NCBI RefSeq assembly: GCF_918797505.1
Contig: NC_092801.1
Coordinates: forward strand, 33,122,487-33,186,486
Direction of reading: 5' to 3'
DNA length: 64,000 nt
Source: Bemisia tabaci
Taxonomy: Eukaryota; Arthropoda; Insecta; Hemiptera; Aleyrodidae
Shown: positions 13,601 through 21,429 of the stretch, piece after piece
Layout: the number at the start of each line of letters is the position of its first letter
Position numbering within the stretch: position 1 is the stretch's first letter
Translations under genes and position numbers: made by a program
Notes under the pieces: model-generated
Database searches by the model: none
What the model was told of the DNA's origin: nothing
The model's input: only the letters and a program-made list of their open reading frames with translations

Positions 13601-16600
13601 CGATATTATTTTAGCAATTTTGTTTCCCTAATATTGTGTCAATATTGTGTCAATATTATAAGCAGAAGCCTATGTTCAGTATTTTTTTTAATAATGCGCC
13701 AATGTTAAAACTAACATATTACTGCAATATTGAAAACATAACTCTACGACAGTATTAGTTTACCAATATTGTATAACCAATATTGTGACAACATTGTGAC
13801 AATCTTGGAATCACCGAGCACCACCTGACGTTGGATTTCTAATGTTGCTAATATTGGTGCAATATTAAAATACTAAGGTTATATATCAAGTATTGATGGT
13901 ATATTGTACCAAGATTCTCAGGCCAACCTTACTGTTGAAATATGCTCACAATCTCGCTAAGGTTGCCACAATATTATTCCGATCTGCCCAAGGTCAAATT
14001 TCCGATTGGGTACAGATCTTCAGAGGGTGAATCGCCTTATTCATCCACCGAGCCTTATTAAATGAAGTTATGAAGGACCATACTGAAAGGGCCGCCAAAT
14101 TGATGTGTCAATTGATGCAAAAATTTAATAAGAAAGTTGAAAGTGAGCAAGATTTCAAGATTTATTACAAGTATTGTCTCACTTCACAAACAATGTTCAT
14201 AAAATATCCAAAAAAATTCTAGCTAATGACATCGAAAAATTTTGATAAGCTTTGACTTTTGTTAAACTACCTAATATTGCTATTGTTACCAAAAATATGT
14301 TACTACGCAAGTTGGACGATGGTACGCTGAACTAATTTCATGCCGAAGACGTTTTTAAACATTGAACAATTTATATTAATTTATAAGAGCCTTATCAGAA
14401 TTTTAATTGTCCTCCCTCTGAAGAACAACATTGAGTCTCCGTCTCGCAATAACAGCGAATCAACAACTCGTGTTTAGCCTTTTATTTTCATTTATTTATT
14501 TATTAATTCATTTATTTATATTTTTATTTTTCTTTGTTTCACTACGTTTAGCTGTGTATGAGTACATGTTCCTCACTCACAACCCACGCGCGTCGCCGCG
14601 CGCGGCCGGCGGCCGCGCGATGCAAAGCTTGTCTCGGTCAGCCGCGCGCGGCGCGCGGCCGCGGCTCGACTTCCCGCCCATTTAAGTCGGTTTTCCGGCT
14701 GAACGATCAAAGATACGACCAAACGGACCAAATTTTTGCCTAACAGGCGTTAATTCGTCAATTTCACCTAAGATTGACTATCCACTCTACCAGAAATGAA
14801 CATTTTCGACTGATGCCCTTTAGGGCGCTTGAGAGAGTCCTAAAAATTTTTTTAAAATTTTTTCCAAAAAACATTCCTTATTTGTACACCTCATAGCACG
14901 TTTTGAGACCTGGGGAGCTTAACTTTTCTCAAATTTCAAAAATAAGGGACACCCTAACGTACACCGAGGTCGGAAGAACGAAATTGAAGTGAAGAGTGGG
15001 GAGCCGAGTAGTGCTAAGAGCCGCCACGCGACCAGTGGCGTGGCGTGATGTGCGATATATCGATTGTTCCGCCATGTAAACATATGGTAAAGAATCGATT
15101 AGTAAGGTGTTGGCTGCGAACACCCTGTTTATCGATCCTTTTCCATAGGTTTAAATGGCATAACAATCGATACATCGCAAAGCACGCCACGCCATTGCAC
15201 GCGACCACTAGCTCTACTTGGCGGGCTAAAATTTTGAAAAGTGAAGGGGTAGGGGGAACACCCCGTTACAAGTTGTGTATAAATGGAGTTATAACCGCTT
15301 AAAGTTTCCAAAGTTTGTCCGACCTCTACTATCGACTCGATCCACTGTACGGCGACCTACCTGAGATTCGATCGCCGGGTAGTACTCGGCAGGAACTCGC
15401 CAATCCAGCAGTGGTCCTCCCTGGGGATATTTCCCGAGAAACCACGGGGACAAGTACTTGCAGTTCGGCGGGACGGAATTACTGCGGGGCGGGGGTGGAG
15501 GCTTGTAGTCGGGGGGCTCGTAGCCGGGCGGGAACCCGAAAGGGGGCGGTTTGGGGCCTGCGGGCGTAGGGGTCGGTGGCTGGGAGCGAGCACGCCTGAA
15601 GCTCCAGTTACCCCTCGATCCGCGATTATTCAGCATTCGCACCTCCAAATTGGGTGTTTCTTCAAGGCTCATGTTCACTTCGGCGAGCCTCAGTTCCGTC
15701 TGGAATTCCTCGCCTGGGTACAATATTTGAATAGCATTAGGTCAACTGGACCGCGTTTAGCAGAGAGGAACCAAGCCACACCTAGTCTAAATCGACTTCA
15801 CTGGAAAAAAAATCACATTGGATCTAGAGTCCAGACTCTTAAAAACATTGACAAAAAAAAGGACTCTTGATTCAAGCAGATTTAAACTTAAATCAAGAAC
15901 CAAGCCTCTTAATTTGAGCGGATTTCCTTTTGATTTGAGCTTAAATCTGATTGAATCTAGAGTCCTTTTTCTTGGCAATGTTTTCAAGAGTCTGGACTCT
16001 AGATCCAATGTGCTTTTTTTCCCAGTGTTATTTAAACCTAATCTTTAAATATAGGATAATAACTGAATAAAATTATGCCAATTACAGTGATTGAATGATC
16101 AAATAAAATATTTGTCTTTAAGATTCAAAACCTAAATAAAAAAATGTATTAATAAACTGAAATTAAGAATTTATTAAAATTTCATTAAACTAAAGATTAA
16201 AGTACAAAAATAAAGCTAATCATTAGCTATTGCTAAATTTAACTTGACAATTACCTGTTTTACCAGAAAGCGTATTTCTAATGAAAATATTATGTTTGTG
16301 TGGACTCCTTAGAAAAGTTTAAAGAATTTTCTTCGTACTTTAAAGAAGCTTCACTGAAATTTTCACAAAACTCCGCACAACCGTTATCATGTAAAAAATT
16401 GAATTGCCTAGTTGAACTAAGCAACAGCTGATGTGGCTTAGTTCCTTTCTGCTTTGCTTGCTTATGTAACATCCCGTAGAACAGTTTTCGCCAGAATAAA
16501 TCAAGGTTTTTACAGCATCGCAAATATTTTTCCTACATGCTTTTCTTTATTCTTTTGTCCGTGTACCTATTGATTAAGAGTTGGCATTTGACGAAGGGGC

Positions 16601-19424
16601 GTATCTCAATGGAGATGTTGCATGTGTGAGAAATTTGCGATTTGACCATTGATTCTCATGTAAAAGTTTGCGAGAAACACGATGGTGCCACTGGTTCTCT
16701 CTGAAATCAACTCCCTAAGCTAAAAAAAAAACCTCTCGAGTTGAGGCCAAAATGGAGGGGATAACCCTCGCTATCCTGAGAGTCCACCTCTACATCAAGA
16801 CAAACTCTCCATGCAAAGATAGGAAGCAAATACATTGACAGGGCTGTCACTTTATTTGGGGACTCTAAAACTGAAAACACGGCATCACTGCTAATGCATT
16901 TGCTACCTATCTTTAATTGCATGGGAGTTTGTTTTGATGTAGAAGTGAACTCTCAGGGTAGGGTGGGATATCCCCTCCATTTTGGCCTCAACTTGCGAGA
17001 GCTTTTTTTGAGCTTGGGAGATGATATCAGAGAAAACCAGTGGCACCATCGTGTTTCTCGCAAACTTTTACATAAGAATCAACAGTCAGTTCGCAAATTC
17101 CTCACAGATGCAACATGTCCATTACCACGTGAACCCTGATCCTCGTATGACCCTATCCTTTCCGAGCCTGATGTGGAAATAGAGATATCCCCTTACGTCA
17201 GAGGAGCGACGATTTCACTTACTTGTACGATCCGTGTATGGGCCCATTCCGTAAACGAGATTTCCTGTCGCTGTAGCCATAAGGTTCTTGATCACAACCA
17301 AGTTTCCTTTGAAGATCTCAAGCCGCTTGTCCTCTTCTTCCTTTGAGCTGTACATCTTTCCATAGGACCGCTTGAATACTGCAAATTGTTGTTCCGCACT
17401 CATTCTGGCGACTTTCGCCTGTCACGCAAGAAGAAATAACACCGTAACAAGCCGTGGAAGCCGGAAAAAAAACTTCAAAGGAAGGAAATATGAAAAAAAA
17501 TTCATATCTGACTAAAAACGTATAAAATTCCGCATCTATGCATCTGTTATTTTTCTCCATTTTTCGATTTTTTACAAAAAAAATTGCATGGAAACGATGG
17601 GCACAATTCGACTACATTTTGCAATTTGGACTAATACTTCCATCTTACATTAGAAACAACGCACCAATGTTAGTATTCATATGCAGATAAGTGCATTTAG
17701 AAATGAGTCAATAACTGTCGGTCCTAATATAATTGCAAAATAAAGTCCAATTTTCGTCAGACGTATTTCAAATGTCATCTTTATTACAGTAAATGAATAT
17801 GACGGACAACACCCAACTTAATACTGATCCACATTGTCGGAAAGTTCAGAGTTAAATTAGAGGGCGTTTCACTCCGAAATCTATGCGTCCCTCAGAAAAC
17901 CCGAACAAAACCCGAGCGGCGGCATGCTATCAGCGCGATACGCGCATTAGCGCCTACAAACCTAAATGGATACTTCACGCTTTGCGCGATGCTTGAAGTA
18001 TCCCCTTAGGTTTGTAGGCGTCAATGCGCGTATTGCGGTAGCCGGCCGGCCGCCCGCCGCGCGTCGCAGCTTACCACGACGCCTCAAGCATCTATTTCAA
18101 AACAGAGGCGTTGTACACTATCATACGACATTGAAAGCGCTTCAACATATTAAGAATGGCAGGCATCCTTTAAGAGTACGGAGCTTTCCTCGCAAAATAA
18201 ATCAAGATACTACGGCACAAAAAGAGAGTGTTAGTCCAAAAACTCACCAAGTTCTAGCATCCGTATTTAATAAAGTTTAGCATAATTTTTGAATTTCAAT
18301 AGATAAAAAGAGACTTGATTTAGGCAGAAACATTCTTGAGTATGCCATCAAGGAGATTTCATTTTGAATTAAGAATAAAATAGCTGAATGAAAGCGAGTT
18401 GCTGCGTGTTTTCACATTGATTGTGGAAGAATTAAACTTCGCATCTCGGTTAGTGACGTTGCTTATCTCTACAACCTAACAATTTATTTTGTCGAAATCA
18501 GGTCTCTTTATAAAAATGTCGTTTGATATTTATTCGAGCTTTCAGGAAAATTCTTTGGAATGTTCGAAAAATTGGAGCGGTATTTTCGTAAAAAACGGAA
18601 ATTGGAATGTTTAAACATAGGAATGGAGATGTTGCATGTGTACGGAATTTGCAATTTGACCGTTGATACTTATGTTAAAGTTCGCGAGAAACACGATGGT
18701 GCCATTGGTTCTCTCTGACATCAACTCCCAAGCTCAAAAAAAAGCTCTCAAGTCGAGGCCAAAATGGAGGGGATATCTCACGCTATCCATGAGAGTCCAC
18801 CTCTACATCAAGAAAAACTCTCCATGCAAAGATAGGGAGCAAATACATTGACAGGGCTGCCACTTTATTTAAGGACTCCTAAACTGAAGATACGGCAACC
18901 CTGCTAATGTATTTGCTCCCTATCTTTGCATGGAAAGTTTGTCTTGATGTAGAGGTGGACTCTCAGGGTAGGGTGGGATATCTCCTCCATTTTGGCCTCA
19001 ATTTGAGAGCTTTTTTTTTTAATCTTGGGAGTTGATTTTAGAGAGAACCAGTAGCACCATCGTGTTTCTCGCGAACTTTTACGCAATAATCAACAGTCAA
19101 ATCGCAAATTCCTCACACATGCAACATCTCCAATTAGAGATGTTGCCCCTCTCTTTCTACGGAGCAAGAGTATGCCTACCTTAATTTTCATCTCTGCGAG
19201 CTTTTTCTTTTTTTCGAGTGGAAGCCAAAAGTATCTCTGGATGCAGGTCTGGCTCTCAAATGATTGGAGTTTCTCGGAGTTAAATCTACAAGCGCAGTCG
19301 TCCCTCACGGAGGCTTGGGCCCACGGCACGTTCAACTGAGGGACCCTGCCCCACAACGAGTCGCATTGGACCTGACAGCTATCCACGTCCCAAGGTATTC
19401 CACCACCCGACGCGTTTGGATCAA
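1843..19424 (-). CDS. Papain-family (C1A) cysteine peptidase, copy A, six exons found, 5' and 3' ends missing
   Basis: Spliced gene assembled from exons 19180-19424, 17223-17418, 15361-15713, 6352-6460, 4192-4448 and 1843-1936. The phases are compatible at every junction. Order of domains: cysteine-rich segment, I29 inhibitor propeptide, proline-rich linker ending in the DWR start of the mature enzyme, the CGSCWAF active-site exon, an ALLDC/GCKGG exon, and the catalytic His exon (NHSVVIVGHF). C1A enzymes are made as zymogens and cleave proteins in lysosome or gut lumen. The family assignment is firm, but substrate and location are unknown. The signal-peptide exon was not found above 19424. 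The Asn/Trp exon and C-terminus were not found below 1843: they may lie before base 1, or copy A may be decaying. No frameshift or stop breaks the six exons. Its paralogue is copy B. Confidence 0.85.
2166..2435. repeat. GC-rich palindromic element
   Basis: Ends AAAAAACGAG and CTCGTTTTTT frame repeated GGTAGGGCTGGG-type motifs in both orientations. A self-complementary foldback of about 270 bp in the intron region between copy A exons 6 and 7. Confidence 0.6.
2802..3056. mobile_element. TIR element family D, copy 1
   Basis: Left end CCAAGGAAAAACGCC..ATGAA..TTCAGAAGTTGCCAA and right end CCTTATAGCACGG. Same family as 19499-20162, 21170-21420, 42699-43245, 52398-52621 and 53618-53866. Confidence 0.6.
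3102..3250. repeat. Hairpin element with 50-bp arms
   Basis: TTACGGGTTGTATAGACATA, then ACCGTCCGTTCCGGG; the complementary arm ends in TATAGCCCGTAA. The loop contains a second small dyad around TCCGGGTGCTA. Confidence 0.6.
3290..3572. repeat. MITE family AA, two head-to-tail copies
   Basis: Two adjacent units of about 140 bp with TTTTGCAATTTGGAGC-type ends and a centre containing ACATACGTTGTTT. Further copies: 17610-17752, 33101-33247, 36316-36460, 37441-37583 and 41704-41850. Confidence 0.65.
3688..4113. mobile_element. Long-palindrome TIR element family G, copy 1
   Basis: About 425 bp. Inverted arms of about 200 bp run from GGTGATTCGATGGACGCCAT through GCGATATATCGCAT to a centre of AAAAACCACGCC. 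A diverged second copy is at 7743-8168. It ends 79 bases from copy A exon 6. Confidence 0.75.
4192..4448 (-). CDS. Copy A exon 6: ALLDC / GCKGG region
   Basis: 2 nt plus 85 codons, acceptor TTTTGGCAG and donor CAA|GTAAGA. The split codon gives SKQ-ALLDC, then GCKGG (the family GCxGG), ALEYMKNTG and YPY, all standard C1A landmarks between the active-site helix and the His domain. The ending, SPIATNMLAPVEFQ, takes the place of the GPVSVAID strand. A GC hairpin and a 53-nt A tract lie just upstream in the intron (4487-4657). Confidence 0.9.
4487..4657. repeat. GC hairpin followed by a 53-base A tract
   Basis: GGGGGCCACGCCCCC and a CGCTACGCGGCC dyad are followed by about 100 bases and then a run of about 53 A. 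Together this resembles the tail end of a retroposed (SINE-like) sequence. It sits about 40 bases upstream of the copy A exon 6 acceptor. Confidence 0.45.
4660..5465. other. Intron sequence, nothing recognised
   Basis: AT-rich intron between copy A exons 5 and 6 with a poly-T run near 5392-5406. No ORF, palindrome or repeat copy was identified. Confidence 0.5.
5466..5592. mobile_element. Hairpin MITE family E, copy 1
   Basis: About 127 bp. Arms ATTGGACGTATTTCTGTCAA and complement, centre near CCCTGAGACCCATAAGGATA. Other copies: 42471-42600, 42622-43297 (split), 43778-43882 (end lost) and 43973-44676 (split). Confidence 0.8.
5673..6226. mobile_element. TIR element, about 555 bp
   Basis: Ends AATGGACCACTAGAC and GTCTAGTGGTCCATT are inverted. 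Arms continue through CATGTTTCTTTACCAAAATT and its complement near 6160-6190. Located in the copy A intron close to exon 5. Confidence 0.65.
6352..6460 (-). CDS. Copy A exon 5: catalytic cysteine exon
   Basis: 109 nt, phase 0 in and phase 1 out, acceptor CTTCTTGCAG and donor GTGAGG. It encodes 36 residues including ECDCGSCWAF, in which the last Cys before Trp is the papain nucleophile. It ends LSKQ, the usual lead-in to ALVDC. Between the Gln at the end of exon 4 and the first disulfide Cys of CGSCW there are six residues, where papain has two after the oxyanion-hole Gln. Confidence 0.93.
7155..7315. mobile_element. Hairpin MITE family K, copy 1
   Basis: Arms GTGGCGTGGCGTGAATTGCG and complement, with ATGGTAAAGAATCGAT near the centre. 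Second copy at 15035-15207, beside copy A exon 4. Confidence 0.7.
7373..10196. mobile_element. Long-TIR element flanked by TA (mariner-like), nested contents
   Basis: Inverted arms of about 320 bp begin CGAGGGTCG and end CGACCTTCG, each flanked by TA (7371-7372, 10197-10198). TA duplication and a GAGGGTCG-type end suggest the Tc1/mariner group (inference). No transposase frame is present. Between the arms lie a family G element (7743-8168) and a tandem satellite (8190-9560). Confidence 0.65.
8190..9560. repeat. Tandem satellite, 333-bp period
   Basis: Units start CTTCAATATTA...TTCCATCGCCTTG at 8190, 8523 and 8856, with a fourth partial unit at 9365 after a longer, diverged third unit. Each holds TTTGAACTCTCCGGAACGCG and TTTACATGACGAGATTTT. 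Units differ by scattered substitutions and small indels. Confidence 0.8.
10355..10610. mobile_element. TIR element with GATAGACAAAG motifs
   Basis: Left end TTTAAATTGATAGACAAAG, right end TCTACCAATTTCAACAATC. The same motif pair occurs at 21505-21620 and as a compact hairpin at 54479-54553. Confidence 0.5.
10631..10820. mobile_element. Family V element, fragment
   Basis: Shares ACTGCAAATTTTGATGTTTA and AATTTCAAGGGGTG with elements at 20720-20970 and 24055-24280. Only the left portion is clear here. Confidence 0.5.
11068..14954. mobile_element. 3.9-kb TIR element with about 890-bp arms
   Basis: Starts GGGTGTCCCTTATTTTTG and ends with its complement; both sides are flanked by TA (11066-11067 and 14955-14956). 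Near-identical arms of about 890 bp (to about 11955, and from about 14065) include a CG-rich block of NotI-like GCGGCCGC motifs at 11350-11450 and 14580-14670. Open frames in the arms are mirror copies and not recognisable proteins. A second TA-flanked element is nested inside. No transposase was recognised. Confidence 0.8.
12474..14010. mobile_element. Nested TIR element with AATATTG repeat arrays
   Basis: Ends CCCAATCGGAAATTTGACCT and AGGTCAAATTTCCGATTGGG are perfect inverted repeats flanked by TA. The interior carries dozens of AATATTGTGACAATATT-like motifs in both orientations (12540-12900 and 13330-13980) around a GC-rich core (12960-13340). Foldback-like architecture. Confidence 0.75.
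15035..15207. mobile_element. Hairpin MITE family K, copy 2
   Basis: CGTGGCGTGATGTGCGATAT and the complementary CGCAAAGCACGCCACG arm. The centre holds GGTAAAGAATCGATTAGTAA. Same family as 7155-7315. Confidence 0.7.
15225..15358. mobile_element. Family V right-end fragment abutting the exon 4 donor
   Basis: Contains AAATGGAGTTATAA, CTTAAAGTTTCCAAAG and GACTCGATCCACTGT, matching the right ends at 20940 and 24260. It stops within a few bases of the copy A exon 4 donor. Confidence 0.6.
15361..15713 (-). CDS. Copy A exon 4: proline-rich linker and start of mature peptidase
   Basis: 117 codons after a 2-nt split codon that completes the SEEF end of the I29 domain. The acceptor is TTGTACCCAG and the donor CAG|GTAGGT. 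The middle is strongly proline-rich (runs of PPP, and PPPPP near the end). The exon ends in DWRVPAEYYPAIESQ, matching the DWR...Q start of mature papain enzymes. Ordinary cathepsins have only about 20 residues between EEF and DWR; here there are about 100. A repeat fragment begins almost immediately beyond the donor. Confidence 0.85.
15755..16475. mobile_element. Family Z TIR element, split by a family Y hairpin
   Basis: Left end TTAGCAGAGAGGAACCAAGCC; right end GTGGCTTAGTTCCTTTCTGC. An intact-looking copy of the family lies at 35306-35548. The Y hairpin is inside, next to the left end. Confidence 0.55.
15813..16023. mobile_element. Hairpin MITE family Y, in copy A intron 3
   Basis: Arms CACATTGGATCTAGAGTCC and complement, centre AATTTGAGCGGATTTCC. 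Located about 100 bases from the acceptor of copy A exon 4. The copy B intron has the same family at the same place (37117-37341). Confidence 0.75.
16611..17121. mobile_element. TIR element family A, copy 2
   Basis: GGAGATGTTGCATGTGTGAG ... CACAGATGCAACATGTCC, about 510 bp with inverted arms that contain ACACGATGGTGCCACTGG. Just 3' of the I29 exon of copy A. Confidence 0.85.
17223..17418 (-). CDS. Copy A exon 3: I29 inhibitor propeptide
   Basis: 196 nt, phase 0 in and phase 1 out, exactly the length of the copy B exon. The acceptor is GTGACAG and the donor GTAAGT. The translation has most of the ERFNIN helix (E-x3-R-x3-F-x2-N-x3-I within EEEDKRLEIFKGNLVVI). The GxNxFxD motif is degraded to GMGPYTD (Asn to Gly, Phe to Tyr). 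The I29 domain normally blocks the active-site cleft of C1A zymogens until cleaved, so the degraded motif may alter pH-dependent processing (inference). Confidence 0.88.
17524..18392. repeat. 870-bp segment, inverted partner at 32461-33314
   Basis: Holds an AA element (17610-17752) and a GC-rich palindrome with CGCCTACAAACCTAA arms (about 17920-18030). The whole block, including its flank CATCTGTTATTTTTCTCC, recurs in opposite orientation at 32461-33314. A related unit is at 47390-47740. Confidence 0.7.
18624..19132. mobile_element. TIR element family A, copy 3
   Basis: GGAGATGTTGCATGTGTACG ... CACACATGCAACATCTCCA. It ends about 50 bases from the donor of the copy A cysteine-rich exon. Confidence 0.85.
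19180..19424 (-). CDS. Copy A exon 2: cysteine-rich N-terminal domain
   Basis: 81 codons after a 2-nt split codon. The acceptor is a pyrimidine-rich tract ending TTTTAG and the donor is AAG|GTAGGC. Five cysteines are arranged C-x3-C-x22-C-x-C-x14-C around a DSLWGRVP block. The matching exon in copy B (46566-46825) has the same entry and exit phases, the same cysteine order and the same LWGRVP and PW residues. I recognise no named domain. The odd cysteine count suggests either pairing with a cysteine elsewhere or an incomplete view of the domain. Confidence 0.75.
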
Positions 19425-19498
19425 CTAAAAGGAGAGGCAAGAAAAAAATACTGAAAATGCGTCTCGGGCTGTAATTACCTAACTAGGTGGCAGAACAT

Positions 19499-20162
19499 TG
19501 CCGTGCTAAAGGGATAATGCCGTTTGAACATTTAAAAATTGCCAAAATTCATTCGATAAAACATGTAGTTTTGAAGCAATGTATGCAAAGGACCCCGCAC
19601 ACCTCTTATGGGAAGCTGCACCATGAAGGAACGATATAATTTATTCATGTCATTCGATTCTCCTCACGATGCTGATCAAAAGTTATAGTTGCGCCAACTT
19701 TCTACGATGCACCGTTTTCGCAAAAAACCGCCGAGAAGATTCAATTATTCGGCGATAAAAAGCCAGAAAGATTATATTCCTCACTTCGGTATTCGATTGA
19801 CGAGCGGCTGTGTGTGAGTGAACGTCAAACGGACGCGTCGAGAGCGGGAGGAGGGCGGTTTTTTGCGAAAACGGTGCATCGTAGAAAGTTGGCGCAAACA
19901 TAACTTTGATGATGATCAGCATCTTGAGGAGAATCGAATGACATAAATGAATTAACGTTGCTTCACAGTGCAGCTTCCCATAAGAGGTGTGAGGGATCCT
20001 TTGTCCTTGAAATTTTCAGGAACTTTCAGTGGAAACGCAAATAAAGTTACCTGCAAAATTGCGGAAGAAAAATACTAATAAATTCACCAGGAAATTCGTG
20101 TTTTATCAAAATATATCTAGCAACGCCTGAATGTTCATACGGCGTTTTTCCCTAGTTTGGTA
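19499..20162. mobile_element. Family D element interrupted by a long palindrome
   Basis: D ends (TGCTAAAGGGATAATGCCGT and ACGGCGTTTTTCCCTAG) enclose a near-perfect palindrome at 19586-20004. The arms are about 200 bp, with GCGCCAACTTTCTACGATGC and its complement. Confidence 0.65.
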
Positions 20163-20501
20163 GAATAGTGCTGGGTCTACACTCCACACTAATTCGTGGG
20201 GAAATGAAGACCAAAAATATCTAAACATTTCAATTTTATTGTCAATAATTTGAGCCCTAATGAGCATCAGTCCAAGAGCAAATAGAGTGAACTTTCAATC
20301 CTGCTAGTTAACTCTATTAACAAATACCTGTGTACATGAACAGGAGAATATTAGTTAGATTTTACGTTTTTTTTTTATTATTATTATAATATTAATTGAT
20401 AGTAAGCCGCACAGAGTGTGCAGGAACTTAATCGTAACAGAAAAGAGAAAAACGATGCCTCGACGAGTTTAACTAGTCACGCCAAACCGCGCGAGCGCAT
20501 A

Positions 20502-20690
20502 GCGCCTACAAGACTGCATGAATACTTCACGCATTGCGCGTATTCCCCGTTGCGCGCTCAACGCGTATTGGCGCCTACAAGACTGTATGAATACTTCACG
20601 CATTGCGCGTATTCCCCGGTGCGCGCTCAACGCGTATTGGCGCCTACAAGACTGGATGAATATTTCACGCATTACGCGTTCACTACGATA
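20502..20690. repeat. Three tandem 69-bp units
   Basis: Units begin GCGCCTACAAGACTG at 20502, 20571 and 20640, each with AATACTTCACGCATTGCGCG. Related to the palindromic GCGCCTACAAACC blocks at 17920, 32840 and 47630. Confidence 0.8.
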
Positions 20691-20719
20691 CACCGTTTCC
20701 AACCAGGCACACCGCACCG

Positions 20720-20970
20720 CCACACGGTGGATCGAGTCAATCAGAAAGGTCGGACGTAAAACATTTGACTAAAACTGCAAATTTTGATATTTATCTCGTC
20801 AAATTTTAAAGTTTAAGGGGTGCTTGTCAAAGTAAATTTTACGAGAAAACCAATGGGACCACTTTTAAGACCTCAAAGTTCCGTAATAATGGAGTTATAA
20901 GTGTTTAAAGTTTCCAAATTTTTTCCGACCTCTCCTGTTGACTCGTTCCGTTGTGCGCCAGCCTGCATAA
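20720..20970. mobile_element. Family V element, fullest copy
   Basis: About 245 bp. Left end GGATCGAGTCAATCAGAAAGG, right end TCTCCTGTTGACTCG. The interior has ACTGCAAATTTTGAT and GGAGTTATAAGTG. Confidence 0.65.
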
Positions 20971-21169
20971 TCCTAGAATCAAGAGATCCTATAAAGTTAT
21001 TGATATAGTTTTTCTGAAGAAAGTCCTGGGGGAGTAGGGAGAAACTTAGGTTTTTCGTCAGAGAATGAACTGCTGAAAATCACGGAAAATAAAGGAAAAA
21101 TCAAGGAATGAGCATAGTTAAGAACTCAAGAAACCAAGAGTTACAGTAAAAAATTCGAGCTCTTATGCT

Positions 21170-21420
21170 GCTGTGCTAAGGAAAAACGCCGTATGAACCT
21201 TCAGGCGTTGCCAAATTTCCTTTGATAAAACGCGAATTTCCTGGTAAACTTATGAAAATGTTCCTCCAAATTTGTCTGGTAATTTTGTTCGCAATTTCAC
21301 CTAAAGTATCTGAAAATTTAACGGAAAAATTTTCATACATTTCCTCAAAAATAAGCATTTTATCGAAGGAAATTTGGCGACTCTCAAATTTTCATACTGC
21401 ATTCTTCCTTAGCACGGCAG
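21170..21420. mobile_element. TIR element family D, copy 3
   Basis: GCTGTGCTAAGGAAAAACGC ... TTCCTTAGCACGGCAG. Inverted arms of about 100 bp include GCGTTGCCAAATTTCC and its complement. Confidence 0.8.
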
Positions 21421-21429
21421 TATGGGTAT

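Noticed and set aside
11338..14685. Matching 84-codon frames at 11338-11592 and 14431-14685
   Set aside because: They are mirror images within the arms of one inverted-repeat element and show only hydrophobic and CG-rich low-complexity sequence, not a protein family.
20418..20772. Open frames over the 69-bp repeats on both strands
   Set aside because: The unit length is a multiple of three, so repeats stay open by arithmetic. The composition is just the repeat.
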